Part shown: in pieces, positions 37,163 to 45,555 of the stretch | Position numbering within the stretch: the stretch's first letter is position 1 | How the letters are laid out: each line of letters begins with the position of its first letter | NCBI GenBank assembly: GCA_035524275.1 | Contig: DATKPC010000037.1 | Coordinates: 6,128-70,127 of the forward strand | DNA from: DATKPC01 sp035524275 | Lineage (GTDB): Bacteria; Pseudomonadota; Gammaproteobacteria; Burkholderiales; Burkholderiaceae_F | Length of the DNA: 64,000 nt | Reading direction: 5' to 3' | Notes under the pieces: model-generated | Database searches by the model: none | What the model saw: the letters and a program-made list of their open reading frames with translations, nothing else | What the model was told of the DNA's origin: nothing | Made by a program: the position numbers and the translations under genes

Positions 37163-38791
37163 ATGCAAGGCTTGATGATGCAGATGCCCCTGCTGGTCTC
37201 GGGGCTGATCAGGCACGCCGACCGGCATCACGGCGATGTCGAGGTCGTGTCGCGGCGCGTCGAGGGCGACGTGCATCGCACCACCTATCGCGAGGTGCAT
37301 CGACGATCCCGCCAGATGGCCAATGCGCTGCGCGCGCTCGGCGTGCGCGAGGGCGACCGCGTCGCGACGCTGGCCTGGAACGGCTACCGGCACCTGGAGT
37401 TGTACTTCGCCGTCTCCGGAAGCGGCGCCGTCCTGCATACGATCAATCCGCGACTGCACGTCGAGCAGATCGCATGGATCGCGAACCACGCCGAGGATGC
37501 GGTCCTCTTCTTCGACCTGACGTTCCTGCCGATCATCGAGCAGCTCGCGGCGCAGGCGAAAACGGTGCGGCACTGGATCGCGATGATCGATCGCGACAGG
37601 ATGCCGCCGAACTCGAACGTCCCGGGCCTGCTCTGCTACGAGGATCTCGTCGCGCAGGCCTCCGAAGCCTTCGAGTGGCCGGAATTCGACGAAAACACCG
37701 CCTCGTCGCTGTGCTACACCTCCGGGACGACGGGAAACCCGAAGGGCGCGCTCTACAGCCATCGCTCGACGCTGCTGCACACGTTCGCGATCGCGCTCCC
37801 GGATTCCCTCGACCTTTCGGCAACCGACGCGATCCTGCCGGTCGTGCCGATGTTCCACGTCAACGCGTGGGGCCTGCCGTATGCGGCGCCGATGGTGGGC
37901 GCGAAGCTCGTCATGCCGGGCGCCCAGCTCGACGGCAAATCGCTCTACGAACTGCTCGATGGCGAGCGCGTCACCGTGTCGGCCGGCGTCCCGACGGTGT
38001 GGCAGGGGCTGCTCGCCCACGCCGAGGCCCATGGCCTGCGCTTCCGCAGCATGAAGCGCACGGTGATCGGCGGCTCCGCCTGCCCGCCGGCGATGTTGAA
38101 GATGTTCCAGGAAAAATACGGCGTCCACGTGCTGCATGCCTGGGGCATGACCGAGATGAGCCCGGTGGGGACGGTCGGCACGCTCAAGGAGAAGCACCGC
38201 GACTGGACCGAGGCGCAGCGGGAACTGCTGCAGGCGAAGCAGGGGCGCTCGATCTTCGGCGTCGACATGAAGATCGTCGGCGACGACGGCGAGGAACTGC
38301 CGTGGGACGGCAAGGCGTTCGGCGACCTGCTGGTACGCGGCCCCTGGGTCGTGCGCGAGTACTTCAAGGGCGAGGGCGGGCCGGCGCTGCGCGGTGGCTG
38401 GTTCCCGACCGGGGACGTCGCGACGATCGACGCCGACGGCTACATGCAGATCACGGACCGCAGCAAGGACGTCATCAAGTCGGGCGGCGAGTGGATCAGC
38501 TCGATCGACATCGAGAACATCGCCGTCGCGCATCCCGCGGTCGCGATGGCGGCGTGCATTGCGGCGCGGCATCCGAAGTGGGACGAACGGCCGCTGCTCG
38601 TCGTCGTGCCCAAGCCGGGACAGAAGCCGACGCGCGAGGAGATCCTTGCCTTCTACGAGGGCAAGGTCGCGAAATGGCAGGTTCCCGACGACGTCATCTT
38701 CGTCGAGGCGATCCCGCTGGGCGCGACCGGAAAGATGTTGAAGGCGAGGTTGCGCGCGCAGTTCAAGGACTACAAGTTCCCCGGGGCCTGA
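37163..38791 (+). CDS. AMP-forming acyl-CoA synthetase
   Basis: It activates a carboxylic acid to its CoA thioester by way of an acyl-adenylate. The 542-residue protein has all ANL-superfamily signatures: the P-loop YTSGTTGNPKG (about 185-195), HVNAWGLPYAAP, the A5 motif WGMTEMSP, GWFPTGDVATIDADGY, the hinge DRSKDVIKSGGEWIS, and the C-terminal catalytic Lys in GATGKML. The N-terminus MQGLMMQMPLLVSGLIRHA is like the medium/long-chain ligases often labelled 3-(methylthio)propionyl-CoA ligase, but substrate cannot be read from sequence. It sits just ahead of the liv importer, which suggests both act on the same acid. Confidence 0.9.
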   Translation: MQGLMMQMPLLVSGLIRHADRHHGDVEVVSRRVEGDVHRTTYREVHRRSRQMANALRALGVREGDRVATLAWNGYRHLELYFAVSGSGAVLHTINPRLHVEQIAWIANHAEDAVLFFDLTFLPIIEQLAAQAKTVRHWIAMIDRDRMPPNSNVPGLLCYEDLVAQASEAFEWPEFDENTASSLCYTSGTTGNPKGALYSHRSTLLHTFAIALPDSLDLSATDAILPVVPMFHVNAWGLPYAAPMVGAKLVMPGAQLDGKSLYELLDGERVTVSAGVPTVWQGLLAHAEAHGLRFRSMKRTVIGGSACPPAMLKMFQEKYGVHVLHAWGMTEMSPVGTVGTLKEKHRDWTEAQRELLQAKQGRSIFGVDMKIVGDDGEELPWDGKAFGDLLVRGPWVVREYFKGEGGPALRGGWFPTGDVATIDADGYMQITDRSKDVIKSGGEWISSIDIENIAVAHPAVAMAACIAARHPKWDERPLLVVVPKPGQKPTREEILAFYEGKVAKWQVPDDVIFVEAIPLGATGKMLKARLRAQFKDYKFPGA

Positions 38792-38804
38792 CCCGGGTCG
38801 GCAG

Positions 38805-38827
38805 CGCCTGCTGCGGCGCAGCGGGCG
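38805..38827 (+). terminator. Stem-loop after the acyl-CoA ligase
   Basis: CGCCTGCTGC and GCAGCGGGCG pair at nine of ten positions around a GGC loop, 13 bp after the stop codon. There is no T-run. It may partly separate the ligase transcript from the liv operon. Confidence 0.3.
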
Positions 38828-38846
38828 CGTAGTCTCCCGGCCTTCC

Positions 38847-38875
38847 TTTACGGTCGGCGGCCGCGACGGTATTCT
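38847..38875 (+). promoter_or_regulatory. Candidate sigma-70 promoter for the liv operon
   Basis: TTTACG (38847-38852), a 17-bp spacer and TATTCT (38870-38875), each matching four of six consensus bases. It would start transcription about 115 nt ahead of livK. Confidence 0.35.
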
Positions 38876-38997
38876 GCCGCTGCGCCCACGCGTGGCGCCG
38901 CGGGACACGCCGGCTCCAGGGCACGGCCCCGACGACGATAGGAGACGCCGGTCCACCCCGGGCCGGTCGGAGTTCTTGCTGCGAGGAGATGATTCCC

Positions 38998-40269
38998 ATG
39001 GACCTGATACGCGTGCCGATGCGCGGTCGCGCAGCCGCGGCGGTGGCGGCGTGCATTCTTGGCGTGCTGGCCACCAGCGCGCGCGCCGATGACCAGACCG
39101 TTCGCGTCGGATTCATCGATCCGTTGTCCGGATTGATGGGGCCGGTCGGCAACAACCAGCTTCACAGCTGGCAGTACGTCGCGGACATCGCCAACCGCGA
39201 CCACTGGGCAAAGGGCGTGAAGTTCGAGATCGTTGCGTTCGACAACAAGCTCAGCCCGCAGGAAAGCCTCAATAACCTGAAGTCGGCGACCGACCAGGGC
39301 ATCCGCTACGTCGTCCAGGGCAACGGCTCGAGCGTGGCGCTCGCGCTCGTCGACGGGATCAACAAGTTCAACGACCGCAATCCGGGCAAGGAAGTCGTCT
39401 TCCTCAACTATGCGGCGGTCGATCCCGACCTGACGAACGCCAAGTGCAGCTTCTGGCACTTCCGGCTGGACGCGAATTCGGACATGAAGATGGAGGCGCT
39501 GACGACGTACATGAAGGGGCAGCCCAGGATCAAGAACGTCTACCTGATCAACCAGGACTATTCGTTCGGGCAGTCGGTACGAAAGACGGCCCGCGAGTAC
39601 CTGGCGCGCAAGCGGCCCGACGTGCAGATCGTCGGCGACGACCTGCACCCGCTCGCAAAGGTGACGGATTTTTCGCAGTACGTCGCGAAGATGAAGGCGG
39701 CCGGCACCGATACGGTGATCACCGGCAACTGGGGTTCCGACCTGGCGCTGCTCATCAAGGCCGCGCACGAGGCCGGCCTCGAGGCCAACTTCTACACCTA
39801 CTACGCCGGCACGACGGGCGTCCCGACGCAGATGGGGGCGGACGGCGTCGACCGCGTGCGCTACGTCGCCTACTGGAACGTGAACCCCGGCACGCCGGCA
39901 AGCGATGCGCTCGTCACCGGGTTCAAGCAGCGCTTCAAGGACGACTACTACACGCTGGCCACCTGGACCGGGCTGAAGCTGCTTGCCGAAGGCATCAACA
40001 AGGCGAAGTCGACCGACCCGGTCAAGGTCGCGTACGCGATGGAGGGCCTGCGCTTCGCGGGGATCAACGGCGACATCGAGATGCGCGCGACCGACCACCA
40101 GGCGCAGCAGCAACTCGTGATCGCGAGCTGGCAGAAGGTCGACGGAAAGATCGTGCGCTTCGACCAGGAGAACACCGGCTACGGCTGGCGCACCGAGGCG
40201 ACGCTCGACCCGTACGTCGCGGCGCAGCCGACGTCGTGCCAGATGCAGCGTCCCGCGAAGCCCAACTGA
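38998..40269 (+). CDS. livK: Periplasmic branched-chain-amino-acid-type binding protein (LivK-like)
   Basis: The solute-binding component of the ABC importer encoded downstream. The 423-residue protein has a signal peptide (to about SARA-DD, residue 29), the Peripla_BP_6 start VRVGFIDPLSGLMGPVG and a ligand-pocket region around GNGSSVALALVDG. GAGGAG at 38983-38988 is 9 bp ahead of ATG 38998 and touches the ATG at 38989, so 38998 is the start. Ligase and dehydrogenases next door suggest the ligand may be an organic acid and not leucine. Confidence 0.9.
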   Translation: MDLIRVPMRGRAAAAVAACILGVLATSARADDQTVRVGFIDPLSGLMGPVGNNQLHSWQYVADIANRDHWAKGVKFEIVAFDNKLSPQESLNNLKSATDQGIRYVVQGNGSSVALALVDGINKFNDRNPGKEVVFLNYAAVDPDLTNAKCSFWHFRLDANSDMKMEALTTYMKGQPRIKNVYLINQDYSFGQSVRKTAREYLARKRPDVQIVGDDLHPLAKVTDFSQYVAKMKAAGTDTVITGNWGSDLALLIKAAHEAGLEANFYTYYAGTTGVPTQMGADGVDRVRYVAYWNVNPGTPASDALVTGFKQRFKDDYYTLATWTGLKLLAEGINKAKSTDPVKVAYAMEGLRFAGINGDIEMRATDHQAQQQLVIASWQKVDGKIVRFDQENTGYGWRTEATLDPYVAAQPTSCQMQRPAKPN

Positions 40270-40284
40270 TGACGGAGGCCGGCT

Positions 40285-40310
40285 GGCGGAGCCGCGGATG
40301 CGGCTCCGCC
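40285..40310 (+). other. Perfect stem-loop between livK and livH
   Basis: GGCGGAGCCGC and GCGGCTCCGCC form an uninterrupted 11-bp stem with a GGAT loop, 15 bp after the livK stop. There is no T-run, so it is more likely an mRNA-stabilising or partial-termination element that keeps binding-protein levels above those of the permease, as known for other ABC importer operons. Confidence 0.75.
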
Positions 40311-40348
40311 GGGCGCACGCGCCGCAAGGATCGGCCCGGTCCGCGCCG

Positions 40349-41302
40349 ATGAGCCTCGAACTGGCGGTCGTCTCGCTGCTGAACGGCATCAGCTACGGGC
40401 TGCTGCTGTTCATGCTCTCGGCCGGGCTCACCCTCATCTTCTCGATGATGGGCGTGCTGAACTTCGCGCATGCGAGCTTCTACATGCTCGGCGCCTACTT
40501 CGGCTACCAGTTCTCGCAATGGCTCGGTTTCTGGCCGGCGATGCTGCTGGCGCCCGCCTGCGTCGGCCTGCTGGGGGCGGCGGTCGAACGCTGGGGCCTG
40601 CGTCGCGTCCATCCCAATGGCCCGGTCGCCGAGCTGCTGTTCACGTTCGGGCTGTCCTACATCATCCTCGAGCTGGTCCAGGTGGTCTGGGGGCGCCCCC
40701 CGGTTCCGTACCAGCTTCCGCCGTCGCTGCGCGGCACGCTGTTCACGGTGTTCACGACGCATTTCCCGATGTCGCGCGGCTTCGTGATGCTGGTTGCGGT
40801 CGTGATGCTGGGACTGCTCGGAGCCGGTTTGCGCTTGACGCGGATCGGCCTGGTGATTCGCGCGGCGCTGACGCACCCGCATGCGGCCGAGGCGCTGGGG
40901 CATGACGTTCCGCGCGTGTTCATGCTGGTGTTCGGGGCGGGCGCGGCACTCGCGGCGATGGCCGGCGTCGTCGGCGGCGCGGTGCTCGTGACCGAGCCGG
41001 CCATGGCGGCATCGATCGGCGCGATCCTCTTCGTCGTCGTTGTCGTCGGCGGCATGGGGTCGCTGGCCGGCGCTTTCGTCGCTTCCATCCTGATCGGGCT
41101 CATCGATGCCTTTGCCAAGGTCATCGACGCCTCGATCGCGGACCTCGCGCAGCGCGTCGGCGTGTCCCTCGGGCCGGACGTTCCGCTGGCGGCCGTCTGG
41201 GGGTTGAAGCTGTCGCAGGTCGCTCCGGTGCTTCCATTCCTGATGCTGGTCGTCGTCCTCGTCGTTCGTCCGAGCGGCCTGCTCGGGATGCGGGAGGGCT
41301 GA
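40349..41302 (+). CDS. livH: Branched-chain-type ABC permease LivH
   Basis: One of the two inner-membrane permeases of the importer. The 317-residue protein has the family start SLLNGISYGLLLFMLSAGLT and GVLNFAHASFYMLGAYFGY, plus VVVVVGGMGSLAGAFVAS, the coupling region that contacts the ATPase. About eight hydrophobic helices are visible. ATG 40349 places the first helix at the usual position; the frame is open to 40298, but that part includes the leader after the stem-loop. Confidence 0.93.
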   Translation: MSLELAVVSLLNGISYGLLLFMLSAGLTLIFSMMGVLNFAHASFYMLGAYFGYQFSQWLGFWPAMLLAPACVGLLGAAVERWGLRRVHPNGPVAELLFTFGLSYIILELVQVVWGRPPVPYQLPPSLRGTLFTVFTTHFPMSRGFVMLVAVVMLGLLGAGLRLTRIGLVIRAALTHPHAAEALGHDVPRVFMLVFGAGAALAAMAGVVGGAVLVTEPAMAASIGAILFVVVVVGGMGSLAGAFVASILIGLIDAFAKVIDASIADLAQRVGVSLGPDVPLAAVWGLKLSQVAPVLPFLMLVVVLVVRPSGLLGMREG

Positions 41303-41335
41303 GCCGTTGGCCGAACGCTCGATGCGAGGGACGCG

Positions 41336-42622
41336 ATGACCGCGTCGTCGTCGGCGCCCCGCGGCGGGAGCGCCGCGGCGTGGATCGGCGCTGTCGCGGT
41401 CTGCGCCGTCGCGCCGCTCGTCTTCCAGCACGACGGCGCCCGGTCGCTGTTGACGCAGGTCGGCGTGATGATCGTGTTCGCGCTGTCCTACAACATGCTT
41501 CTCGGGCAGAGCGGGATGCTCAGCTTCGGCCATGCCATCTATTCCGGGCTCGGCGCCTATTTCGCGATCCACGCGATGAATGCCGTCGGCGCCGGTCGCA
41601 TCGTGTTTCCGATCAGCCTGCTTCCGCTGGTCGGCGGACTCGGCGCGATGGCCTGCGGGGTCGTCTTCGGGTACGTGACGACGCGCCGATCCGGAACACC
41701 GTTCGCGATGATCACGCTGGGCCTGGGCGAGCTGGTGTTCGCCTCGTCGCTGATGTTCCCGGGATTCTTCGGCGGCGAAGGCGGCATCGAGGGCAACCGC
41801 ACGTCCGGTCCGCCGCTCTTCGGGATCCACGGCTGGAATCTCGGCCCGCAATTGCAGGTCTACATCCTCGTCTGCGCCTGGAGCTTCCTCAGCGCCCTGG
41901 CGATGTACGCGTTGACGCAGACGCCGCTGGGACGCATCGCGAACGCGGTGCGCGACAACCCCGAGCGCGCGGAGTTCATCGGCTACAGCGCACAGCGCGT
42001 GCGCTGGCTGATGGTGATCCTGTCGTCGTTCTTTGCCGGCATCGCCGGCGGCCTGACCGCGATCAATTTCGAGATCGTCAGTGCCGAGAACGTCGGCGCG
42101 CTGCGCTCCGGCGGCGTGCTGGTCGCGACCTTCATCGGCGGCGCGGCCGTATTCTGGGGGCCGGTCCTGGGCGCGATCGTCTACGTCCTGTTCGCGGTCA
42201 CCTTGTCCGCGTTCACGAAGGCCTGGCAGCTTTATCTCGGCGTCTTTTTCGTCGCGCTCGTGCTCTTCGCGCCCGGCGGGCTCGGCAGCCTGATCGCGGT
42301 AAACCTCCGCGTCTTCCGCGCGCGGCGCCTGCGCGCGCTCCTCGCGCCATACGCCGGCCTGGCCGCGACCGGGTTCCTGGTGCTGGCGACCAGTGCCTGC
42401 CTCGTGGAAATGACCTACCACAGGACGCTCGAGCAGGCGACCGGCCCGACGCTGAACTTCGTCGGGCTCGACCTGGACACCGACAGCGCGGGGACCTGGG
42501 TTGCCCTGGTGGCGGCGACGCTGGTGGCGGTCGGCGCGTTCGTTTTCGCCGCTCGCCGCTTCGGCGCCGCCTGGGACCGGATCCAGGAAGACATCTCGTC
42601 GACCGGGGCCGGACACCGATGA
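41336..42622 (+). CDS. livM: Branched-chain-type ABC permease LivM with a C-terminal extension
   Basis: The second permease, 428 residues against about 320-350 for most LivM-like permeases outside enterobacteria. It has the core LLGQSGMLSFGHAIYSGLGAY with later LGRIANAVRDNPERAEFIGY and SGGVLVATFIGGAAVFWGP. After residue 320 a further 100 residues add two likely membrane helices (about 345-362 and 390-408) and end in a charged cytoplasmic tail. GCGAGGG lies just ahead of the ATG. It overlaps livG by 4 bp (ATGA). Confidence 0.92.
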   Translation: MTASSSAPRGGSAAAWIGAVAVCAVAPLVFQHDGARSLLTQVGVMIVFALSYNMLLGQSGMLSFGHAIYSGLGAYFAIHAMNAVGAGRIVFPISLLPLVGGLGAMACGVVFGYVTTRRSGTPFAMITLGLGELVFASSLMFPGFFGGEGGIEGNRTSGPPLFGIHGWNLGPQLQVYILVCAWSFLSALAMYALTQTPLGRIANAVRDNPERAEFIGYSAQRVRWLMVILSSFFAGIAGGLTAINFEIVSAENVGALRSGGVLVATFIGGAAVFWGPVLGAIVYVLFAVTLSAFTKAWQLYLGVFFVALVLFAPGGLGSLIAVNLRVFRARRLRALLAPYAGLAATGFLVLATSACLVEMTYHRTLEQATGPTLNFVGLDLDTDSAGTWVALVAATLVAVGAFVFAARRFGAAWDRIQEDISSTGAGHR

Positions 42623-43419
42623 CCGCCGTGCATCCGGCGGCGGCGGGGCAACGGACGCCGGCGCTCGAACTGCAGGACGTCCGCAAGCGATTCGGCCGGA
42701 CCGAAATCATCCGCGGCGTCTCGCTAAGCATCGCCGGCGGAGAACGGCACGCGTTGATCGGGCCGAACGGCGCCGGCAAATCGACGCTGTTCAATCTCGT
42801 CAGCGGACGCTTCGCGCCGACGACCGGCGCGATCCGGCTCGACGGTGTCGACATCGCCGGGCGGCCGCCCTACCAGATCAACCGTCTCGGGCTGTCGCGC
42901 AGTTTCCAGATCACGAACATCTTCCACCACCTGACGGTGTTCGAGAACCTGCGCTGCGCGGTGCTGTGGGCGCTGGGATACCGCTATGTCTTCTGGCGCG
43001 ACCTGAGGCGGCTGAACGATGCGCGTGAACGCGCGGAAGACGTCCTGGAGCGCATCGGGCTCGCCGCGCGCCGCGAGGTCCCGGCCGGCCTGCTGACCTA
43101 TGCGGAGCAGCGCGCGCTGGAACTGGGCATCACGATCGCCGGCGGCGCCCGGGTGATCCTGCTGGACGAGCCCACGGCCGGAATGAGCCGATCCGAGACC
43201 GAAAGGACGATCGAACTGGTACGCCGCGTCACGCGCGACAGGACGCTGGTGATGGTGGAGCACGACATGAGCGTCGTGTTCGGCCTGGCAGACCGCATCT
43301 CCGTGCTCGTCTACGGGCAGGTCATCGCGACCGGGACGCCGCAGGAGATTCGCGCCGATCCGGCGGTCCGGTCCGCCTACCTCGGCGACGAGGCCGCCGC
43401 CGGAGCCCGCGATGCTTGA
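42619..43419 (+). CDS. livG: Branched-chain-type ABC ATPase LivG
   Basis: One of two ATPases of the importer, 266 residues. Walker A is intact (GPNGAGKST), with ITNIFHHLTVFENL as the Q-loop region, the divergent signature LTYAEQRALELG usual for LivG, Walker B VILLDEPTAGMS and the H-loop VEHDM. Its start overlaps the livM stop and its end overlaps livF by 8 bp, so all are translated from one message. With LivF's altered P-loop, LivG may carry most of the ATP hydrolysis. Confidence 0.93.
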   Translation: MTAVHPAAAGQRTPALELQDVRKRFGRTEIIRGVSLSIAGGERHALIGPNGAGKSTLFNLVSGRFAPTTGAIRLDGVDIAGRPPYQINRLGLSRSFQITNIFHHLTVFENLRCAVLWALGYRYVFWRDLRRLNDARERAEDVLERIGLAARREVPAGLLTYAEQRALELGITIAGGARVILLDEPTAGMSRSETERTIELVRRVTRDRTLVMVEHDMSVVFGLADRISVLVYGQVIATGTPQEIRADPAVRSAYLGDEAAAGARDA

Positions 43420-44104
43420 GGTCGCCGGGCTGCACGCGTTCTACGGCAAGAGCCATGTCCTTCACGGCGTCGATCTGTCGGTCGGCGACGGCGAGATCGT
43501 GAGCCTGCTGGGGCGCAACGGCGTCGGTCGATCGACGACGGCCAAGGCGATCATGGGCCTCGTCGACTGGCGCGGCTCCATCCGATTCGACGGCGGCGAG
43601 CTCGCGACGTTGAAGACGTTCGAGATCGCGCGGCGCGGCATCGGCTACGTCCCGGAAAGCCGCGACATCTTCCCGACGCTCAGCGTCGAGCAGAACCTCG
43701 TCCTCGGATTGAAGGGAAGGGAGCCGGGACGCTGGTCGTTCGACGACATGTATCGCCTGTTCCCGCGGCTGAAGGAGCGGCGCCGCACGCCCGCGGGCGT
43801 CCTGTCCGGCGGCGAGCAGCAGATGCTGACGCTGGCACGCACGCTGATGGGCGATCCGCGCCTCGCCATCATCGACGAGCCGACCGAGGGTCTGGCGCCG
43901 ATGATCGTCGACCTGGTGCGCGATTTCCTCTGCGAATTGAAGGCGCGCGGCGTCTCGATCCTGCTGGTCGAGCAGAAGCTGACGATTGCGCTGCAGATCT
44001 CGCAGCGCGTCTACGTGATGGGCCACGGGGCCATCGTCTTCGAGGGCAGTCCGGCGGCACTGCGCGACAATCCGGACGTGCAGCGGGAGTGGCTCGAGGT
44101 CTGA
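43412..44104 (+). CDS. livF: Branched-chain-type ABC ATPase LivF with a Walker A Lys-to-Arg change
   Basis: The second ATPase, 230 residues, normal length. It has IGYVPESRDIFPTLSVEQNL, signature LSGGEQQM, Walker B LAIIDEPTEGLAP and the usual C-terminal VYVMGHGAIVFEG. The P-loop reads GRNGVGRSTT: residue 40 (CGA at 43529-43531) is Arg where nearly all ABC ATPases have the Lys that binds the beta and gamma phosphates. All other motifs are intact and the frame is clean, so this is not a pseudogene. Similar Arg P-loops may occur in related LivF proteins, which should be checked. Confidence 0.92.
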   Translation: MLEVAGLHAFYGKSHVLHGVDLSVGDGEIVSLLGRNGVGRSTTAKAIMGLVDWRGSIRFDGGELATLKTFEIARRGIGYVPESRDIFPTLSVEQNLVLGLKGREPGRWSFDDMYRLFPRLKERRRTPAGVLSGGEQQMLTLARTLMGDPRLAIIDEPTEGLAPMIVDLVRDFLCELKARGVSILLVEQKLTIALQISQRVYVMGHGAIVFEGSPAALRDNPDVQREWLEV

Positions 44105-44186
44105 GGAATTCGTCGCGTCGGCGGGTCGCGGCGCGGCACGGCAGGCGGCGGCACGAAGCGCCGGCGCGGACAGCAGGGAGATGGCA

Positions 44187-44966
44187 ATGTCGGTACGGAA
44201 ATTGTTCGACCTGACGGGACGCACGGCCGTCGTGACCGGCGGATCGCGCGGGCTGGGACTGCAGATCGCCGAGGCGCTCGGCGAAATGGGCGCACGGGTC
44301 GTGATCTCGTCGCGCAAGGCGGCGGAACTCGACGAGGCGGTCCGGCACCTTGCGACGCAGGGCATCGATGCGAGCCACGTCGTCGCGGATGCCAGCCGGG
44401 ACGACGACATCGCGCGGCTGGCGGCCGAGTCGATCGCGCGGCTGGGCCATGTCGATATCCTCGTCAACAACGCCGGCGCGACGTGGGGCGCGGCAGCCGA
44501 GGATCATCCGACGGAGGCCTGGGACAAGGTGATGAACCTGAATGTCCGCGGCACCTTCCTGTTGACGCAGGCGATCGGGCGGGACTCGATGATCCCGCGG
44601 CGCAGCGGGCGCATCATCATCGTCGCGTCGATCGCCGGCTTGCGCGGCAACGCGCCGGGCACGATGAAGACGATCGCCTACAACACCAGCAAGGGAGCCC
44701 TCGTGAATTTCACCCGGACGCTGGCCGGCGAATGGGGGCCGCACGGGATCCAGGTCAATGCGATCGCGCCCGGTTTCTTCCCGTCCCGGATGACGCGCGG
44801 CGTTCTACAGGACATGGGTGTCGACAAGGTCGCCCGTCATTCGCCGTTGCAGCGGATCGGCGGCGACGAAGACCTGAAGGGGCTGGCGGTGCTGCTCGCG
44901 TCGGACGCCGGGCGCCACATCACCGGGCAGATCGTCGCGGTCGATGGCGGCGTCACGGCGGTCTGA
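44187..44966 (+). CDS. Short-chain dehydrogenase/reductase
   Basis: A classical SDR of 259 residues. It has the cofactor loop TGGSRGLG, NNAGATWG, the catalytic Ser in VASIAG, the YxxxK pair as YNTSK and the end ITGQIVAVDGG. AGGGAG at 44175-44180 abuts ATG 44181, so ATG 44187 with 6-bp spacing is preferred. The loop GSRGLG followed by VVISSRKAAEL suggests NADP(H) preference. The substrate is unknown; being just after livF suggests oxidation or reduction of a hydroxy- or oxo-acyl intermediate. Confidence 0.87.
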   Translation: MSVRKLFDLTGRTAVVTGGSRGLGLQIAEALGEMGARVVISSRKAAELDEAVRHLATQGIDASHVVADASRDDDIARLAAESIARLGHVDILVNNAGATWGAAAEDHPTEAWDKVMNLNVRGTFLLTQAIGRDSMIPRRSGRIIIVASIAGLRGNAPGTMKTIAYNTSKGALVNFTRTLAGEWGPHGIQVNAIAPGFFPSRMTRGVLQDMGVDKVARHSPLQRIGGDEDLKGLAVLLASDAGRHITGQIVAVDGGVTAV

Positions 44967-44984
44967 GCACGGGCGGACCGGGAC

Positions 44985-45455
44985 ATGATCGACGCGCGCA
45001 ACCCGGCGGCGGACGGCACGCCGTCGCGGCAGGCGGACCGCCGCGAGCTGGACCGGATTCCCTTCATGCGCCTGCTCGGCGTCGAGGTCGAGCGCGTCGG
45101 CGAGGGCGCTTCGGAACTCAGCCTGTCGCTGCGCGAGGAACACGAAAACAGCTGGGGAGTCGCGCACGGCGGCGTCATCATGGCGCTGCTCGACGTCGCC
45201 ATGGCGCGAGCCGGGCGTTCGCTCGCCGAGGGCGAGGGTCGCCCGTCGCTGTCGACCGTCACCGTCGAGATGAAGACGACGTTCTTCCGCCCTGCGCGCG
45301 GGCGGCTGCTGGCGCGCGGGCGCGTGCTTCATCGCTCCACGACGATGACCTACTGCGAAGGCGAGATCGTCGACGATGCCGGCCAGGTCTTCGCGAAGGC
45401 TTCCGGCACGTTCAAGTTCCTGGCGCGCCCGGACGCCGCGGCACGGGTGAAGTAG
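44985..45455 (+). CDS. PaaI-type hotdog thioesterase
   Basis: A 156-residue single-hotdog protein. The family signature is NSWGVAHGGVIMALLDVAMA with the HGG oxyanion motif, followed by LSTVTVEMKTTFFRPARG. Such enzymes hydrolyse aryl- or acyl-CoA esters and often rescue CoA in degradation pathways. It starts 18 bp after the SDR stop, so it is very likely cotranscribed with the liv cluster. Confidence 0.87.
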   Translation: MIDARNPAADGTPSRQADRRELDRIPFMRLLGVEVERVGEGASELSLSLREEHENSWGVAHGGVIMALLDVAMARAGRSLAEGEGRPSLSTVTVEMKTTFFRPARGRLLARGRVLHRSTTMTYCEGEIVDDAGQVFAKASGTFKFLARPDAAARVK

Positions 45456-45555
45456 CGTCGGCTTCGCGGGCGCGGCGCCGAAAACGTTCGCAGTCGGGCA
45501 CGAGGCTCGGACTGCGGGCTCCAGTGGGTGGGCAGCTTCGGTGGAGCAGGCACAG

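Noticed and set aside
36794..38956. Upstream extension of the yciB frame by more than 700 codons
   Set aside because: It is antisense to the acyl-CoA ligase; yciB has a normal start at 36793.
40064..42616. An 850-codon minus-strand frame opposite livK, livH and livM
   Set aside because: The translation is highly charged low-complexity sequence typical of the shadow of a membrane-protein gene.
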